From Brevibacterium picturae (GTDB lineage Bacteria > Actinomycetota > Actinomycetes > Actinomycetales > Brevibacteriaceae), in NCBI RefSeq assembly GCF_030453725.1, contig NZ_JAKDJU010000137.1, positions 1 through 8,115 of the forward strand: DNA of 8,115 bases. Direction: 5' to 3'. The position numbers and the translations under genes are program-made. The notes below the pieces were generated by a model. It did not search any database. It was not told the origin of the DNA and saw nothing but the letters and a program-made list of their open reading frames with translations. Below are positions 5,434 to 8,115 of the stretch, piece after piece; within the stretch, counting starts at the first letter, position 1, and each line of letters begins with the position of its first letter.

Positions 5434-5473
5434 GGACGAGATGATCGCGACTGACCAGCAGTGGTGACCGGCC

Positions 5474-6316
5474 CTAGCCAGCTTCGCGTTCAAGGTCTTC
5501 CAGAGAGACCGTGCCCTTGCGCACCGCGCGCAGCACGCGATAGGTCCGAACGACCCTGGGCAGAGTGATGAGAGCCAGACCGCCGAGCATATTGAATGGA
5601 ATGACGATCGCAAACCATTTCAGCAGATCCAACATCGAAATATCCGCCCCGGCCAACATAGCTGCGAAGATGACGATCACGTTGAGAGCACCGTGGAGCA
5701 TGCCGAGGCCGATGAGCAGCAGGCCCGATGCCATGCTGACGATGGCGAGGACGACGTCGTTCGAGGTTCCCTGTGACATCCGGGTGGACAAAGTCACGGT
5801 GGCACCGGCCAAGAGTGACAGTGCGATCATCACCACCAGGGACGGTTGGTCGAGGTACTTCACGGCCGTTTTGATCATCGTCGAATGGTAGTCGGGAAGA
5901 GCGAGCACCATCAGCCCGGCGAAGGCCAGGCCTCCGACCAGGTTCATCACGAGGGTCACCGCCCACAGGCGGACTACCTGAAGCGCTTTGGCCTGACCTG
6001 CGATCACTGCGTTGATGGGCAGCAGAAACTCTTCGGTGAACAGTTCTGAGTGTGCCAGCTTCAGCGCCAGCAGACCGATGCCGAATGCAAGACCGGCAAG
6101 CACGTCAGATCCCGTTGCCTGCTTGACCAGCACCATCGCCAGAATGCCCAAACCGACGTCGACCCCGCCGAAGAATCCGGTGACGACGAGTTCCGGCCAT
6201 TTCCGGTTCAGGCGTTTCGCGCCTTCGACCACCGTCGAGGTCGCCTCATCGACCAATTCGTCTTCGAGATCGAAGTCATTCGTCCCTAAGCGACGACGCT
6301 GTTCTCTCTGAGTCAT
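5474..6316 (-). CDS. Formate/nitrite transporter (FNT) family membrane channel
   Basis: The product is 280 residues: a polar, charged N terminus (1-40), then about six hydrophobic helices (43-64, 72-90, 112-140, 160-176, 187-220, 231-252) and a basic cytoplasmic tail. FNT hallmarks include SELFTEEF (90-97), matching the family's ELFT block on the pore-lining broken helix, and GMLHGALN (205-212). His208 and Asn212 match the central pore His and the Asn four residues later in FocA. FNT proteins are pentameric channels for small monovalent anions such as formate, nitrite or hydrosulfide. The long N terminus is closer to YfdC-like members than to FocA or NirC, so the substrate is open. The ATG at 6316 is preferred because it sits 6 nt after a TACACT -10 box. 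The longer frame from 6391 begins inside the hairpin region and adds 25 residues unlike the family. The gene follows the aminotransferase on the same strand. Confidence 0.82.
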   Translation of the reverse strand: MTQREQRRRLGTNDFDLEDELVDEATSTVVEGAKRLNRKWPELVVTGFFGGVDVGLGILAMVLVKQATGSDVLAGLAFGIGLLALKLAHSELFTEEFLLPINAVIAGQAKALQVVRLWAVTLVMNLVGGLAFAGLMVLALPDYHSTMIKTAVKYLDQPSLVVMIALSLLAGATVTLSTRMSQGTSNDVVLAIVSMASGLLLIGLGMLHGALNVIVIFAAMLAGADISMLDLLKWFAIVIPFNMLGGLALITLPRVVRTYRVLRAVRKGTVSLEDLEREAG

Positions 6317-6322
6317 TGGCAC

Positions 6323-6328
6323 AGTGTA
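6323..6328 (-). promoter_or_regulatory. Candidate -10 box for a leaderless FNT transcript
   Basis: On the minus strand, TACACT (TAnnnT type) is followed by 6 nt (GTGCCA) and then the ATG at 6316, so the transcript would begin on the A of the start codon. No Shine-Dalgarno is present between them. The -35 region is poor. Confidence 0.5.
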
Positions 6329-6392
6329 TGTGGGCGAACTGTGCTCTTCCAGAGGTGTCGGCCTGTCGGCGATGGATTCGGCGTTCAACACG

Positions 6393-6446
6393 CACCAGGA
6401 GCAGCGAAACGTCCCTGTGCAACGCGAGGTTTCGGCGCTCCTGGTG
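6393..6446. repeat. Imperfect 18-bp inverted repeat after the aminotransferase stop (hairpin copy 2)
   Basis: The left arm 6393-6410 and right arm 6429-6446 pair at 16 of 18 positions; the mismatches are 6403/6436 and 6404/6435. The loop is 18 nt and contains CCCTGTGCAAC, close to CCCTCGCAAC in copy 1. The hairpin begins 8 nt after the aminotransferase TAA on the minus strand and precedes the transporter promoter, a good place for a terminator separating the two genes. No T-tract follows. Confidence 0.85.
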
Positions 6447-6454
6447 TGGGGCGG

Positions 6455-7597
6455 TTATGTCTGTGGCGTGACGCCGATCGAGTCGAGGGCGGCTTCGAGA
6501 CGAGTGATCGTGCCGTCGATGTCGCCGAGCTTGTCGAGTCCGAAGAGACCGATGCGGAAGGTCGAGAAGTCCTCGGGCTCGTCACACTGCAGGGGCACGC
6601 CCGCGGCGATCTGGACGCCGGCTTCCTTGAAGCTCGCACCGGTGGCCAGCTTCGGGTTGTCCGTGTGGACGACGACCACGCTGGGCGAGGCGAATTCGGG
6701 TGCCGCGACCGAGGGCAGTCCACGATCGGACAAGACCGTGCGAACCCGATCACCGAGCTCGAACTGTGCTGCGGCGAGCTTGTCGAAGCCGCGCTCCTGC
6801 GTCTCGAGCATGAGCTTGGCGTTGTGTGCCAGCGAATCGGTCGGCATGGTCGCGTGATACGGGGCCCGGCCCTCTTCGTATTCGTCGGCGATGAACAGCC
6901 ACTTCTTCAGGTCCATGGCGAAGCTCGACGAGGTGGACTCCTGGACGGCGGCACGGCCGGCTTCGCTGAGCATGACGTAACCGGCGCAGGGTGAACCGCT
7001 CCACCCCTTCTGCGGCGCGCTGATGAGGATGTCGACGCCCAGGTCTGTCTGCGAAGCCCACACGGCACCCGAGGCGATGCAGTCGAGGACGAAGACGCCG
7101 CCGACATTGTGGACCGCGTCGGCAACCTGGCGGATGTAGTCATCGGGCAGGAGCATCCCGGACGCGGTTTCGACGTGGGGTGCGAACACGACTGCCGGGC
7201 GTTCGGCCTCGATGGCGGCGACCACCTCGGCGACGGGGGCGGGGGACCATGCCGACTGGTGCTCGTCGCTGCTCGGGGAGGCCTTGAGCACGGTCGTCTC
7301 GCTCGCAATGTTTCCGGCGTCGAGGATCTGTGACCAGCGGAAGGAGAACAGTCCGTTGCGGACCACGAGGCACTTCTTGCCGGTCGCGAGCTGCCGCGCC
7401 ACGGATTCCATGGCGTAGCTGCCGCCGCCGGGGACGATGGCCACACTGTGTGCGTCGTAGGCCTCGCGCAGAACGCGGTTGATGTCCTGCATGACGGTGA
7501 CGAATCGACCCGACATGTGGTTCAGTGATCGGTCGGTGAAGACCACCGAGTATTCGAGCAGGCCGTTGGGGTCAACATCTTCGTGTGGCAAAGTCAT
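6455..7597 (-). CDS. Class V PLP-dependent aminotransferase
   Basis: The 380-residue cytoplasmic enzyme belongs to the alanine-glyoxylate/serine-pyruvate aminotransferase group of fold-type I. The glycine-rich turn VPGGGSYAMES (55-65) binds the PLP phosphate, HVETASGMLL (141-150) is the conserved substrate-side motif, Asp172 in VLDCIAS holds the PLP ring nitrogen, and Lys198 in SAPQKGWSG is the Schiff-base lysine. Arg348 in TFRIGLFG is the likely substrate carboxylate anchor. All key residues are present, so the enzyme should be active. The amino donor and acceptor cannot be read from sequence; alanine, serine or aspartate with glyoxylate or pyruvate are typical. ATG 7597 is chosen over GTG 7606 because GGGAG lies just before it, though the spacing is short (2 nt). 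It starts 65 nt after the end of the 6-phosphogluconate dehydrogenase gene with no clear terminator between, so co-transcription is possible. Confidence 0.86.
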   Translation of the reverse strand: MTLPHEDVDPNGLLEYSVVFTDRSLNHMSGRFVTVMQDINRVLREAYDAHSVAIVPGGGSYAMESVARQLATGKKCLVVRNGLFSFRWSQILDAGNIASETTVLKASPSSDEHQSAWSPAPVAEVVAAIEAERPAVVFAPHVETASGMLLPDDYIRQVADAVHNVGGVFVLDCIASGAVWASQTDLGVDILISAPQKGWSGSPCAGYVMLSEAGRAAVQESTSSSFAMDLKKWLFIADEYEEGRAPYHATMPTDSLAHNAKLMLETQERGFDKLAAAQFELGDRVRTVLSDRGLPSVAAPEFASPSVVVVHTDNPKLATGASFKEAGVQIAAGVPLQCDEPEDFSTFRIGLFGLDKLGDIDGTITRLEAALDSIGVTPQT

Positions 7598-7662
7598 GTC
7601 TCCCACATTGCCACGTTCACAAGGTTTGGGCCACTATCGCCCAGCTGCAGAGACGTCGGCCC

Positions 7663-8115
7663 TCACAGCTGGACTTCGCTGCGATCACCCGACCACAGCG
7701 TATGGAAGGTTCCCGAGCGATCTGTGCGCGCGTAGGTGTGGGATCCGAAGAAGTCTCGCTGGCCCTGCACCAGCGCCGCAGACGCCCGGGAGGTGCGGAC
7801 GCCGTCGAAGTACGACAGTGCCGAGGCCAGGGCCGGAATCGGCACGCCGTGAACGGCAGCATCGGCGACCGTATCCCGCAGAGCCTGTTGCCCGGCGTTG
7901 AGCGAATCCTGGAAATACGGATCGGCCAGCAGTGAGCTCAGAGCCGAATCTGCCTCGTAAGCCTCCGTGATCCGGTCGAGGAATCTGGCGCGGATGATGC
8001 AGCCCGCCCTCCAGATCCTGGCCACTTCGCCGAGGTCCGTGTTCCAGCCGTGTTCCTGCGCACCTGCGGCGATCTCGTGGAATCCCTGCACATAGGCGAG
8101 GACCTTTCCCGTGAA
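7663..8115 (-). CDS. gnd: 6-phosphogluconate dehydrogenase, decarboxylating (C-terminal 150 residues)
   Basis: The frame is open to the window edge and the start is outside. The visible part is the all-helical C-terminal domain: YVQGFHEI (8-15), WRAGCIIRARF (35-45), then GVPIPALASALSYFD and QRDFFGSHTYARTD, ending FHTLWSGD. Arg120 and His126 of the fragment match the Arg and His (446 and 452 in the sheep enzyme) that reach across the dimer to bind the 6-phosphogluconate phosphate of the partner subunit. The enzyme oxidises and decarboxylates 6-phosphogluconate to ribulose 5-phosphate, making NADPH in the pentose phosphate pathway. The missing N-terminal part would carry the NADP-binding Rossmann domain. 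The tail is short and resembles the usual long-form bacterial enzyme. The TGA stop is at 7663-7665. Confidence 0.95.
   Translation of the reverse strand, partial: FTGKVLAYVQGFHEIAAGAQEHGWNTDLGEVARIWRAGCIIRARFLDRITEAYEADSALSSLLADPYFQDSLNAGQQALRDTVADAAVHGVPIPALASALSYFDGVRTSRASAALVQGQRDFFGSHTYARTDRSGTFHTLWSGDRSEVQL

Noticed and set aside
5247..6446. A transposon bounded by the two hairpins
   Set aside because: Each hairpin is complete in itself rather than one end of a pair, the DNA between them holds a normal transporter gene in typical codon use, and no transposase or target duplication is seen.
7598..7662. Terminator between gnd and the aminotransferase gene
   Set aside because: Only a 4-bp GGGC/GCCC stem is visible, with no T-rich tail.

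Overview
The window looks like chromosomal DNA from a high-GC actinobacterium. The codon use is strongly GC-biased, and several genes appear to start leaderless just downstream of a TAnnnT -10 box. The proteins also have an actinobacterial character: an Uup-like ABC-F protein, a C4 zinc-finger TraR/DksA protein, a class V aminotransferase and a decarboxylating 6-phosphogluconate dehydrogenase. Brevibacterium or a relative is my best guess, but only from general resemblance. I see no phage, plasmid, transposase, CRISPR, tRNA or rRNA.

Layout. (1) 1-110, minus strand: the first 36 codons of a lipoprotein gene that leaves the window. (2) 111-471: a divergent spacer with a candidate promoter and GC-rich imperfect repeats that would lie in the leader of the next gene. 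(3) 472-2718, plus strand: an ABC-F ATPase and a TraR/DksA-type regulator, 45 bp apart. That gap is an exact 23-bp tandem duplication carrying a ribosome binding site and start codon. (4) 2816-3871, plus: a membrane acyltransferase, probably with its own leaderless promoter. (5) 3872-4118: a spacer with 12-bp repeats, a three-unit operator-like array, a promoter and a short leader. (6) 4119-5165, plus: a betaine--homocysteine methyltransferase-like enzyme. (7) 5166-5473: a convergent spacer with three repeat structures, including a perfect 29-bp inverted repeat. (8) 5474-6316, minus: a formate/nitrite-transporter family protein, probably leaderless. (9) 6455-7597, minus: a class V PLP aminotransferase. 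(10) 7663-8115, minus: the C-terminal third of 6-phosphogluconate dehydrogenase.

The genes are mostly ordinary housekeeping or metabolic functions and do not form one obvious pathway. The two gene-regulatory neighbours (ABC-F, acting on ribosomes; TraR/DksA, acting on RNA polymerase) are the only pair with a plausible shared theme. I found no convincing new multi-gene system.

The most interesting signals are between the genes. Two related hairpins about 1.1 kb apart (5247-5314 and 6393-6446) keep their pairing through compensating base changes, which suggests a dispersed structured repeat family. Four of the five longer spacers also carry degenerate short tandem duplications.
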